64,000 bases of DNA from Trichoplusia ni (lineage: Eukaryota; Arthropoda; Insecta; Lepidoptera; Noctuidae): NCBI RefSeq assembly GCF_003590095.1, contig NC_039483.1, positions 4,774,001-4,838,000 on the forward strand, read 5' to 3'. Under the pieces are notes generated by a model that was given only the letters and a program-made list of their open reading frames with translations, made no database searches and was not told the DNA's origin. A program made the position numbers and the translations under genes. Shown in pieces: positions 22,434-33,200 of this stretch (the first letter of the stretch is position 1; the number at the start of each line of letters is the position of its first letter).

Positions 22434-25400
22434 ATGTTTGCGATAAGGCCAGTACTTGTGTTATTTTTATTGATTATTCGTGGTACGTAATTTTCTAGAT
22501 TATTCGATTTTTCGGACATCTAGCATTTTCTATTGTTCTGTAAAACTTGACTAGATTGCATGACGTAGGAAGGTAACTCATGTGACACCGGGAGTCCTGC
22601 AAATGCTTCTTGTTGACTCCTGCAAAGAGTTGCAATCGTGAAAACAACGACGCCTGGTCTTAGACCTCTCGTTTTGCCCACTGCAACAGTCCTTCGATAA
22701 GAGGCGGTATGATCACAGCAATCTGCCTCATTTTGTCAAGATGCCGATTATTGCAGTTTGTTGCGTCATCTCGACAATATAGTAGATGATCTCTCAGTGC
22801 TTACATTACTTAAAGAATTTTAAGTTGAAATACAATAATTTACATAGTATTATGAATTCTTTTATTCAAAGATGAGAAGTGTCATTATACAGATGTGTAG
22901 TGATATCTATGAAGTTAAAGGGTAACATTAAGGTGCACATCTACTTTGTGAAGAAAATTTACAACCCCACTGAGATTGGACTAGACTTAACTTTTTCTAT
23001 TTTATCTATTGTGTATCTATATTTATGAGTAAATTTCCCCATTGTATTTTCTAATTTAAAAAAATGCAATTTAATTTAAAAATGATCAAAGATCGTTCAA
23101 ATAGATTTATGAACGCCGTGCAGGTTAAATTTTATCTGCATCTGTGTTGTCTATAAGTAGTAAAGGTCTAATAGACTTATTATTATTAAGTTATTTATTT
23201 CAGTGTCAAACTGTGATAGAAGAATTACAGATGGTGAAGAGGTAACTGTAGACAAGCGATACGTGGTAAGAAAGATTACTATTTCTTTGTTAACATATTG
23301 TGTACAGAGAAACTACGTGGTAACCGGATGTCATGGTATGGGCATGTTATGCGGAGGAATGAAAATCATGTGGTAAAGAAGGTGTTGAGTATGGATGTAG
23401 ATGGATATAGTCTAAGAGGACGACCAAGGATACGATGAATGGATTGTGTGAAAGACGATATGGCTGTAAAGAGAGTTTCTTGTGAGATGACGGTCAATAT
23501 AAAGGTATGGAAGAAGATGACATGTTGCGCCGACCCCAAATAAAATAATTGGGATAAGGGCAGGGGAATGGTGAAATGCAAAGTGAACAGTTTCTAAGGA
23601 AAAACAATTTTGAGGGCATACCTTTTTAATTAAATAGTATTCTTCGTGTTAGCATCAACAACACCTAAAACGATATATATTATAAGTTCACTAGGCAAAT
23701 CCACCTCCCTGTCGAGAATGGATTTAGTCAAATAGGTTTTCAAGAATAAATTAATTAATATTTTCAGGTATATTTGGTAAAAGCTAGTATATCACCAAGA
23801 AATTACGACACTTGGTTATGTGGGGGGGCTATTGTTAGTCGAGAGTTTATAATAACTTCAGCCGCATGTGTTGAAGACGTAGAATTTTTGTACGCTATTG
23901 CAGGGTACAGAAAGTATGTAACTGATGCAAACATTGAAACAGATCCATGTACAAAAGAAAAGAAGAAAAAAGTAATTTATACATGTACACCTGTAGGTGA
24001 GTACTTTGAAAGCACCAATTGCAGGGTTTTAAATATCAACTGATAAACAGAAATCTTTTTAAATGACGTTCTTATTAGTTTGTATTTCTTTGGGTAGACG
24101 GACAGTATCGCGCTTGATGTAGAACAATACGGATGTATAATATATGCACCGGAGCGCGTTGTTGAAAGTATAGTTTCACTGTTCACTGAATTTTTGTATG
24201 CTTATGGAAATGGTTTTTGAAATAACAATATTTCGTCTTTAGCTTACGAATTGAAGTACGATCAACTTGAAAAATGGTCGTACATAGATATTGCATTGGT
24301 AAAGGTTGAGTCGCCTTACGATTTTAATGACGCTACTTATCAAGTGCAATGCTCTTACATACCAACTACCATACCCATCAACTATGAGAATAAGTATCAG
24401 GAGCCTGGCACAGATGCAATGGTGCTTGGATGGGGTCACATGATGAGATGGAGGACGGTAAACGAAATTTATATTTAATTGATAAACATGTGCTTACATT
24501 AACTGATCTTTTTATGTGCTCTACATTTCAAAAAAGGTATGAGACAAAACCGAACAGATGTCAGAGAATGGCAGAAGGAAATCAAAGAAGAGCAGTTATT
24601 GTATTTTTTTTTGGTTTGGGGTCTACATTTTTTTAATAGTTAAATCCTAATCCTTTTTTTATTTATATTATTTCGGTTTCATGCTTTTTTGAAACTGAAA
24701 CAAGTGTTAAAACAAAAGCTTTAGCCAAAATCTATTTATTTCATTAACGTTGACGCAAAATTAAATTCATATTTTAGCCAGATGACAATACCAATTATAA
24801 TCAAGAAATGTTGCATTACGCTTCAACGTTAATAGAAGATAAAGAAACGTGCAAAAAACAATACGAGGTGTACCCTAATATGACTGAAGTAATAGACCAG
24901 TACATGATTTGTACGTTAGCTCAGGGGAATATTAATGACGCAGGCGAAACGATTTTAAAAAGTCCACCTACAGCTGACGGGTGTACTACAGATCAACAGA
25001 AACTAATGGGCTTTGAAGGTATATCTGTAAGTGTTCAGTGTTATATTAGTTCTGGAAATCAGCCGTAATACAACCCAAGCACGAGTATGTTATTTAGATA
25101 TTCCTTTCTATTGGAAGACACAACGTAAGTAATTAATTTGGACTTACCGGCGCTAGGTTGTAAATATGCATGATCGTTTCTTTTCAACCTTTGATGCGTA
25201 TTTCGTTGTAGAAAAGAATATATTTTAGAGACACTTGAGGAAACTAAAACATCTTGATGCGAAATATTCTCACTTATTTGGAAAGATTTTTAAGATATAG
25301 GTATTTTTCTTTCTTTAACGTAGCGATTCCGTTTAACAACTATACACAATTACTCTGATAGACCCTTCAAATTTAAGTGTCTCAATCCATACTAACGAAT

Positions 25401-28400
25401 CTATCTAAAAACATGGTATATCGATGTTGCTAAGCTATTTTTGTATAACTTGATTAATAAGGATTGGTATAAATCACTTTGTAACGCATAGCACACACAC
25501 ACGTCGCTTTTAATTTTAACAAAAGTTTTTTCGTTATAGTGCGAAGAAGGTGAAGGTGGAAGAGACGAAATCTTGATGGACAATACACGAAGAGGTATTA
25601 AAGCCAACGAAACCAAATTAAAAAACCAAACCAATTCGACCAACCAAACCAAATCAAAAAACCAGACCAGGTCAAGCAACAAAAGAAAAACAAGCAACCG
25701 AACTCAAAGTACCACAACTCGAATCACAACTCCTGTAAACAAAACAAAAATCGTCGGCAGAAATATCTCAGATTTTGCTAGAAGAGCCGGTATTTGTCAG
25801 GTGTTTACAACTAGAATGATTTATTCATTTTATAGAAACATTGTGTCAATACAACTTTTTCTACAATAATTACCCCTGATGTTAGATTTAAATTCTAACT
25901 AGGTACCGTGTTTATCATGAAGCGTTCGCTATTCAAGATCGAAAGGCTTTTTTTCTAATAATGAGTTGGAATCCTCATTGCCACCCACTACCTCGGGGGA
26001 GGAAATGGTTAGTGTCAGACTCTTACTGACTAAATCCGAACCGCCGTGCTACGTCATCCGCGTTTCTGTGTCGGTGTATGGCAATGCGTTGCAAGCCTTC
26101 ATACACAAGATCAAAAACCTTCTACGTTCTACTAGTTAACACAGTGTCCTACAATAAAATTTGTTGGTAGAGTTAAATTATACCCTGTCAATCACTATGC
26201 CTGGGTATATTCAATGTATGACAGTCGAAACTAACGCCTTAACGTTAAGTTCAAAACATGAATTTATCTTAAGCTACATAAAACTGTAATTAGAGACTGT
26301 TTTAACATCTTTCTTCTATATTGCAGAATGACCATGGTGGACCGTTAGTAACTTGGGTGGGATCTCACGAAGTTCTTATTGGCATAGCTTCTGTATTCAA
26401 AGTATCTGAGGAAAATCACTGTATTGGCCCATTTTTATATACCAGCACTCAATGCAATGGAGCCTTTTTAGATTGCGTGTTGACCAATAAAGAATTACCG
26501 AGTGCAGATAATCCCAGTTTAAGGTTAGTTCGGAAGTGAAATGCCAGCGTTTTTCGTCTTTTGTAATTAAGAAGCAAAGTAAGGTATGAAGAATTCAGCT
26601 ATCGTTGCCAAGTGAAATCTATACTATTATCTATACTAATATATAAAGCTGAAGAGTTAGTTCGTTTGTTTGTTTGAACGCGCTAATCTCAGGAACTACT
26701 ATAATAGACCATTTATCACGGGAGGCTATAAGCTATATAACATCACGCTTCGACTAATAGGAGCGAAGATACAATGGAAAATGTGGAAAAAACGGGGAAA
26801 ATACTAACCACGTGGACGAAGACGCGGGAAACAGCTAGTTTCTAATAAGATGAAAAACACATGACTTACCAAAACAAAATAACGTTTCCATCCATTATAC
26901 ATAAACGCTTTTTCCATTTAAGCTAAATTAACAGAAATAAAGTCATGTAACTTTATTTATTTTAAATGGTTTTACAGTCATATTTATTCCAATTTCTTTT
27001 CTAGTCCAAGCTAGTACACTCTCTATTTTATTTCAATTTAATTATACTGTTTTTCATTTGTATAGACGTGCAACGATGGCTCTTTGTGACAGTCCTCCAA
27101 GTGAAAGAGGATATGACACTGTTGAAAGGCATATATCGTGGATGTATCATCCTTCAGGGTAAGTCCTTAACAACCTACACTATAAAAACGATATACTTAC
27201 AATACATACTTACGTTATGCCAAGAAAAACCGATTCATTGATCAATTCGATACGTTTAAACCTGACTAAGACTGAACATTTGGTATTGAGAGCTTTAGGT
27301 ATTTGGTTTTGGTATCATTCAGAAGTAGATTATTCATTATTAAATGATGTAATGGTTTACTCACGCGTATTTATCGGGGTAGCCCGACTAGTTTCGGACC
27401 CAACCGGAGTCCTTAATCATGAGCAGACGCGGCGGGATCGCAAGTCGAACACGCGTGAGTAAACCTTTCCTTTAATAATGAATCATTCTCACGATTATTC
27501 GTTGCAAACCAATCCGATACTAAATTGATTGTGTTATTTACCTTATGGACGTCTAGAGCTATCCTGTCAACTTTGAAAATGAGAGAGGTATCATCTACGA
27601 ACAAAATTTTGTCGGTTAAATTCACTATCATAAACGGTAGGTCATTTACCTATATATAAGCTAGGAAAAAAGCAGTCGTTCGGGTACCTAACAAATAAGT
27701 TTGAAGGTTTTCCACACATTTATTTTTCAACCATTTGAAGTGGTTAAAGCGGCAACAGACACATTCACGGTTCCTTCGGTTGATACATGTCATCCGGCTT
27801 AGTAGTCGATTCCCCCAAATACTATAGCGGTATTACTTATTTTTTTCTGGGTTATAATATTATTTGGGCACATTAAAAATTATAGTGTACCGTAAAAATA
27901 TTCAAAATTGAAAGTAATCGATTCGCCAGATTTGGGCAAATCGACTACTATCCCGTCATGCTGGTGATAGACGGACACACAAATGAACGAGTAGGTGGAC
28001 AGACAACGGTGCCACAGAAATAGGATATCGTTTTTATCCTTCTGTAACCGTACAGAAAAACTTCAATGAAAATGCAAATCAAAATCCGTTATAGACAGGG
28101 ATTTAGCAACTCTAGAAAGTATATTAGAAATAAATTTTGAAAAAAGCTCAAGTCGATCATTATTATTGATTTTTTTTTTTTAGTTTTTGAAAACCACGCA
28201 GACAAAGTTGCAGGCAACAGCTAGTACATGCATAAATGGCATAATGATTGACAAAAATACAGTTTTGTATTTGGCCATTAGCTTGCTTATTTTATGCAAT
28301 AGATTTTGTTTTTAATTATCAAATAATACTTAACTACTTAATATATTTATTTGTGGTGATCACACTAATTACTTTTGAAATACGGTATTCCTAAAAGTCC

Positions 28401-29099
28401 TTGGCTACAATAAAATGTATGAATTAATAATGTTATAATAAGTAAAGCTATAATTTAAACATTTTGTTTAGGCCCGCAGATAACGAAAGAAAAGCGGCAA
28501 GCTTGAAATATCCTCCAGGAAAGTCAGAAGGACATTCGCAAGATCGTGAAACTGGAAATAATTATGGAGGATCTAAAAATATTGAAAGGCATTTACCCGA
28601 AACATTTGGAGGATTACAGCAGACTAAGGAAAAGTATGGAGTTGAAAAAATTTCACCCGTGAAATACGGTGTTAGGCAAGATAAGTTCGGAGCAGAAAAA
28701 CATGGGCCGGAAAGATATGAAGCACAAAAGTATGGACCAGAAAAGTACGGACCAGAAAAATATGGTCCCGAAAAGTACGGACCGGAGAAGTACGGACCGG
28801 AAAAGTACGGACAGGAAAATCACGAATCAGAAAAGTACGGCCCAGAAAAGTACGTGCCAGAAAAGTATGAATCAGAAAAGTACGGACCGGAGAAGTACGG
28901 ACCAGAAATGTATGGACCACAAAAATATGGACCTTCGAGCCAAGGCCAGAATCCTTATAGAGGACATGATGCAGGCAGATTTCAAGTCGAACATTTTTCA
29001 AATAATGATAGATATAGAGCTGAACCTGCTCAACAAATAGAACAATTTTCTCCGAACGAAAAATTTGTTGTTCGACCTCAGCGCCCACTTCATACTTGA
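22434..29099 (+). CDS. SPH4: secreted serine protease homologue, inactive, with KYGPE-repeat tail
   Basis: Exons: 22434-22482, 23204-23265, 23768-23996, 24243-24457, 24778-25026, 25540-25800, 26327-26523, 27066-27158, 28472-29099. Total 660 residues. Signal peptide MFAIRPVLVLFLLII; CDRRITDG, an activation-site-like Arg-Ile. Ala70 replaces the catalytic His, Asp129 is kept (YIDIAL), His358 replaces Ser and Asn356 replaces Gly193 (NDHGGP). Exons 5 and 6 add an insertion between Cys182 (MICT) and Cys191 (GICQ) that is only about 8 residues in trypsin. Exon 6 (87 codons) is packed with N-glycosylation sequons (NQTN, NQTK, NQTR, NRTQ). Exon 8: GYDTVERHISW. Exon 9 carries about 17 KYGPE units (residues 523-607) and a Gln/Asn-rich end. 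AATAAA at 29146. Secreted, non-catalytic; function unknown. Confidence 0.85.
23303..23545 (+). mobile_element. LINE fragment: endonuclease/reverse transcriptase C-terminus
   Basis: The plus strand reads KLRGNRMSWYGHVMRRNENH, VVKKVLSMDVDGY, RGRPRIR, stop, MDCVKDDMAVKRVSCEMT and CCADPK. It is a truncated, stop-containing RTE-like element in SPH4 intron 2, same family as 8467-8640. Confidence 0.8.
25965..26110 (+). repeat. Dispersed repeat family F
   Basis: GAATCCTCATTGCCACCCAC, CTCGGGGGAGGAAATGG, GCCGTGCTACGTCATCCGCG and GGTGTATGGCAATGCGTTGC. A close match is at 39520-39690. Located in SPH4 intron 6. Confidence 0.65.
26632..26842 (+). repeat. Dispersed repeat family D
   Basis: TATACTAATATATAAAGCTG start and GGGAAACAGCTAGT end, with an internal deletion relative to 10186-10437. 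Located in SPH4 intron 7. Confidence 0.65.
27329..27500. mobile_element. MITE-like element G, copy 1
   Basis: Ends are inverted: GGTTTACTCACGCGT near 27354 and its complement ACGCGTGAGTAAACC near 27450, with ATTATTAAA/TTTAATAAT outside. The core GGTAGCCCGACTAGTTTCGG is near-identical to that at 36905-37060. Located in SPH4 intron 8. Confidence 0.7.
27470..27690 (-). mobile_element. LINE reverse transcriptase palm fragment
   Basis: The minus strand reads ILFVDDTSLIFKVDR, then DVHKVNNTINLVSDWFATNN. This is the (Y/F)xDD active-site box and following helix of a jockey/R1-like reverse transcriptase. Preceding residues are frameshifted. It is a dead fragment in SPH4 intron 8 that abuts MITE G. Confidence 0.75.
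28683..28937 (+). repeat. Coding 15-bp tandem repeat (KYGPE)17 in SPH4
   Basis: Seventeen 15-nt units encode KYGPE with variants KHGPE, RYEAQ, KYGQE, NHESE, KYVPE, KYESE, MYGPQ. Charged, Tyr/Pro/Gly-rich and likely disordered. The same stretch is open in another plus frame and on the minus strand; those readings are shadows. Confidence 0.92.
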
Positions 29100-30298
29100 A
29101 TCGGGGTGGGATCATGCAGTTGGAGTCAATATTTTCTTTATATTTAATAAATAAATAAGTTATTATTTGCCATTTTGACACTTTTAATATCATGATATAT
29201 TTCCAAATGATATTATTATTTTGTTTGGTCAACAACTATGTGATTCTTAAAGTAAAACTAACCATTTAAGGGAGCTTCAATTATTTGACAAAGAGCCTTA
29301 AAAGGAATATTGAAATATTATTTTAATCCTACAAATACTCTAGTAATTGGATTGCACTCGATGAAACTTGTTGAATCTGAGCAGCTCATTTAAATAATAA
29401 TGATGAGACAGTCAACATATTAAAAGTTCTAATCACTCAGAGAAGCTATTTAAGATATTAATAATATTTTTTGGAATTTAGACACCTCTTATTTACAACA
29501 TTAGTCCTCTAAAAATAATTAGAGGACTATAGTCTACAGTAGTTACATAATCCAGACTAAAATATTCCAAAAATTCAAATTATGCCAAGCAGATACCATA
29601 GAGCAATTAAATAAAATGATAAGCCAATGCACCAGTATAACTAAGGGAGTCATGCTGGTTGTCAGATTTTCTGGCTTCTGACCAACTATAACGACTGTCA
29701 ACGGTCTATAAATATTAGCTGGAACACCAAAAAAACATGGACTTGATGACCCACGGACCAACCGGCGACCGAATCAAGCATAGCTTAACCCATGATCAAC
29801 CAACTTGTGCAGTTATAGTTAAGCCATTCTAAGATATTTGTGATAAACAGAGGTCAAATAAATCTAAGGGTTAGCACAAAACTAACCAGAATCTTAAAAT
29901 GTCTCAGATTGACATTATTTCTCGGCTAGTAACCTGACTTATCATTCCAAATTGAATTGAAAATCAATAGTGATTAGAAAAACAGATATTGGAGTCTAAA
30001 AACGCGAGCTCTCAAAAATTAAGCATGGTCATTTCTTCTCTATATTGCAAAGAGCTTCATCAAGTAATGATATACATATTATATCCCGTGATTATAATTA
30101 TTTCGTCTCTATAGGAATGGCCAAATGAACGCATTGAAAATAAGCTTTAGGAAATGCCGAATTGCACGCAAAAATAGGGTAAAACACGTTGGTGATTAAA
30201 TAACTTTTTCAACAGATTTTATCTGAATTCATTATTTTGCAGCAATCCGTGAAATTGAGTTTCGTATTTCAGAATGGAGAATGCATGTATTTGTTAAA
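29100..30298. other. SPH4-SPH5 spacer
   Basis: Contains the SPH4 polyadenylation signal AATAAA (29146-29151) and a decayed family B SINE (29640-29825, recognisable by GGTTGTCAGATTTTCTGGC and AAGCATAGCTTAACC). No gene seen. Confidence 0.6.
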
Positions 30299-33200
30299 AT
30301 GTTTGAAGCTATGTTACGTCACGTACTACTTACATTTATTTTTCAAAGTAAGTATAAAACGGAGCCCATAAAGTATTTCTGTAATCCCTTGAAGACAGAC
30401 AATCATGCTATTTTATTATAATTTTAGTATCTTTATGCCAACGCAGAATAAAAGACGGTGAATTAGTGACCAACGAAAAAAAATACATGGTAAGTTGTTT
30501 CTGAAATTCAAACATTTCATAACAAATAAGTAGTTGGTCTCGTTATATTCAACGAATTTCTATTTTTAATGTCCTGTGAGTAGGTATGTACATTTACAAG
30601 TAGGTGTTATTGGGATCGGTTAAATTAAGCCGTTTTTGCCATCTGGAAGTATCTACATGAAATATTTCGTCAATTTCGCTAGTTCAGCTTGGATTCGCAT
30701 CGGCCCGCAACGTCCCTTGACACGGTCCCTAATGGTTTCGTCACAGTATACTAGATGGCGCTATTTTTAATTTTAAAGAGACGCTTCTTCAAGTGAAGCA
30801 TCGAAAAATGACATGTTCTTTAAGTGACACCTCTTTATTTACAAGATTTAAAAAGTTACCGATTCCATCAATTATCCATCAAAGTGAACCATAAATGTAA
30901 AACAAAGGTTTTTGTATATCGTTCTTGTATTATCTTATGTATTATTAATTGTGGATCTAATTTTAGGGTATATATTATTTTTATATTTAGGTCTTGTCAA
31001 AATTTCTGAAAATGATTCATTATAAAAAAGTAGTAATCGGCAGTCCTCGAAGATAGTGTTTTTTAAATTCAACATTTTAAAATAACGTAGAAATGATATG
31101 ATATTATATTCTGCTCTAGACCTTTTCATAAATTTCAACCAAAAAGAATTCACTATGAGCCGGTCTGAACAAAATACGCTAAATAATGCCAGCCTACGTA
31201 TGTACTCACTGCTGGGCAAAAGCATCTCTCCATATAGGTTGATTATTTCAAATACTGGCCTGCGTCGGGATTAAACATGCAACTCGAGCACGTCATAAGA
31301 TAAACGCTGAGACGCCACTAAAACATTTGTCAAAGTAATTTATTTAATTAGGTGTTCATACTTAGGTAAATTGTCAAATTGCGTGAAGTTCAGTTATGGA
31401 ACTACAATTAATTACAGAGAAGTGCTGCGACTAAAGAGGTGAGCCCATAGGTCTCGTAGAAAGTAAATATGTATCTGAATGACGTTCCGTACAAATCCAC
31501 AGAGGAGGCGAGCTGTTAGTGGGTAGCGAGGGAACGGGTTTGAGGTACACACGGTGACCGTACACACGGTACGGTCACCGTGTGTACGACCAGGTTGTCG
31601 AGAAAGACAGCATTTTACTTGTCTCAAATTTAAACATGTACGGCAGGTACATGTTTTTTTTTTTCATTTGAGCCAATGCCATTGTTTTTTTTATTTCATT
31701 TTAGGTATACTTGCTAAAAGCTCCAGTTTCGACACAATTTTATGATTCATGGCTATGCGGCGGTGCTTTAGTCTCTCCTGATTTTATAGTGACGTCAGCA
31801 GCTTGCGTCACAGATGTCAAACATTTGTACGCTATAGCCGGATATAATAAGTATGTGCCCGATGAAGATATTTTAAAAGATGCGTGTACAAAGGAAAAAA
31901 AGAAGAAAGTAATACTGTTGTGTACTCCTAAGGGTAACTTCTTTTTTTACGAAATCATTGCTGAATTGAAATGAAAAGCAGTATAAATAAAAGTAATAAA
32001 GCAATCTTCCAGACTATCAACTAAAATATGAAGAACTTGAGGTATGGTCATTTATCGACATAGCTGTGGTTAAGGTAGAATCACCTTATGATTTTACCGA
32101 TACGTCCTACGAAACCGTTTGCTCTTACATTCCTAAGGCAATAAAAATCAACTACGAACAAAAGTATCAAGATCCCGGAATTGATGCCGTTGTCCTTGGA
32201 TGGGGGCATCTTACAAAGTGGCGATCGGTATGATGCTTTTATGATATCCCACCTGCCCTGTTGTCTATGGTGCTTAATAGTCGATAACTCCTCAAAACCT
32301 GTCACAATTGTACTTACTTTTATTAATACATAGCACTAAATTAACATTTTTTTTAACTTCGGAAGGTGTTGAGTCTGATAAATACAATTCTTTTATCTCA
32401 CGATTTAGTCATCGATGTAAAAAAAAACGCCTAAATAAATTGTTAAACTGACAAAAATCACTTGTAAACTGCTAGAAAATGCTGCGCTTTTGCATGTCTT
32501 CTAAGTATACACCGTGATTTTTTAGTCGTCTTACAAAAGCAGCCCAGTTCATGTATCCAATGACTAGAACACGTTCATGGTAAAAAAAATAGGTATTTAT
32601 GAGATTTGAATAAACTTAAAATGCAATTTTTATTCAATATTATGTGCATCATAGTAGTGTTTTCGTAGTTTTTTAGAAAGTATATTTCAGATTTCTCTTG
32701 TTTAATTTTTCTTCGTACTTATTATCTTAGCTGATGATTAAAAAAAATAATAATCGCGCCTAGGGGTATTTTACGTTGCTGTATGAATTGGCAACAAGGC
32801 AAAAAGGCTGCCAGGCTAAAATGGGATTGGGCGGGTCACGTTAGCCGCATGGACAGCGATCGTTGGGCCAAAGTCACCACACTATGGGAGCCAACGGATG
32901 GACGGCGTCGTCGTGGGCAACCTAGGAAGCGGTGGCGAGACGACCTCAACGCTTACCAACCAGGCTGGTTCCATGAGGCCCAGAATAGAGAGTAGTGGAA
33001 GGATTTGGGGGAGGCCTTTGCCCAGAAGTGGGACACAGTAGGATAGGAAAAAAAAACATGAATTGGGCTACTTTTGTAAGACGACTAAAAATCACCGTGT
33101 ATAGTCAAAGTTGACAGTAGTTATAAAACGGTTAAGGATGATTTCATGTAATTGTTTGCTTGCTTCGTGATTTCCTTGGAGTGTATGTTTTTTTGTGTGT

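Noticed and set aside
28672..29235. 187-codon minus-strand reading frame over the SPH4 tail
   Set aside because: A 15-bp repeat with no stop in one frame is often open in others. Only the plus frame joins exon 8 of SPH4 and has a matching splice acceptor.
30350..30430. TATAAAA box at about 30352 with an alternative SPH5 start at about 30404
   Set aside because: The TATAAAA overlaps the exon 1 donor, and the downstream ATG is out of frame with exon 2. The 49-nt exon 1 at 30299 fits the paralogues.
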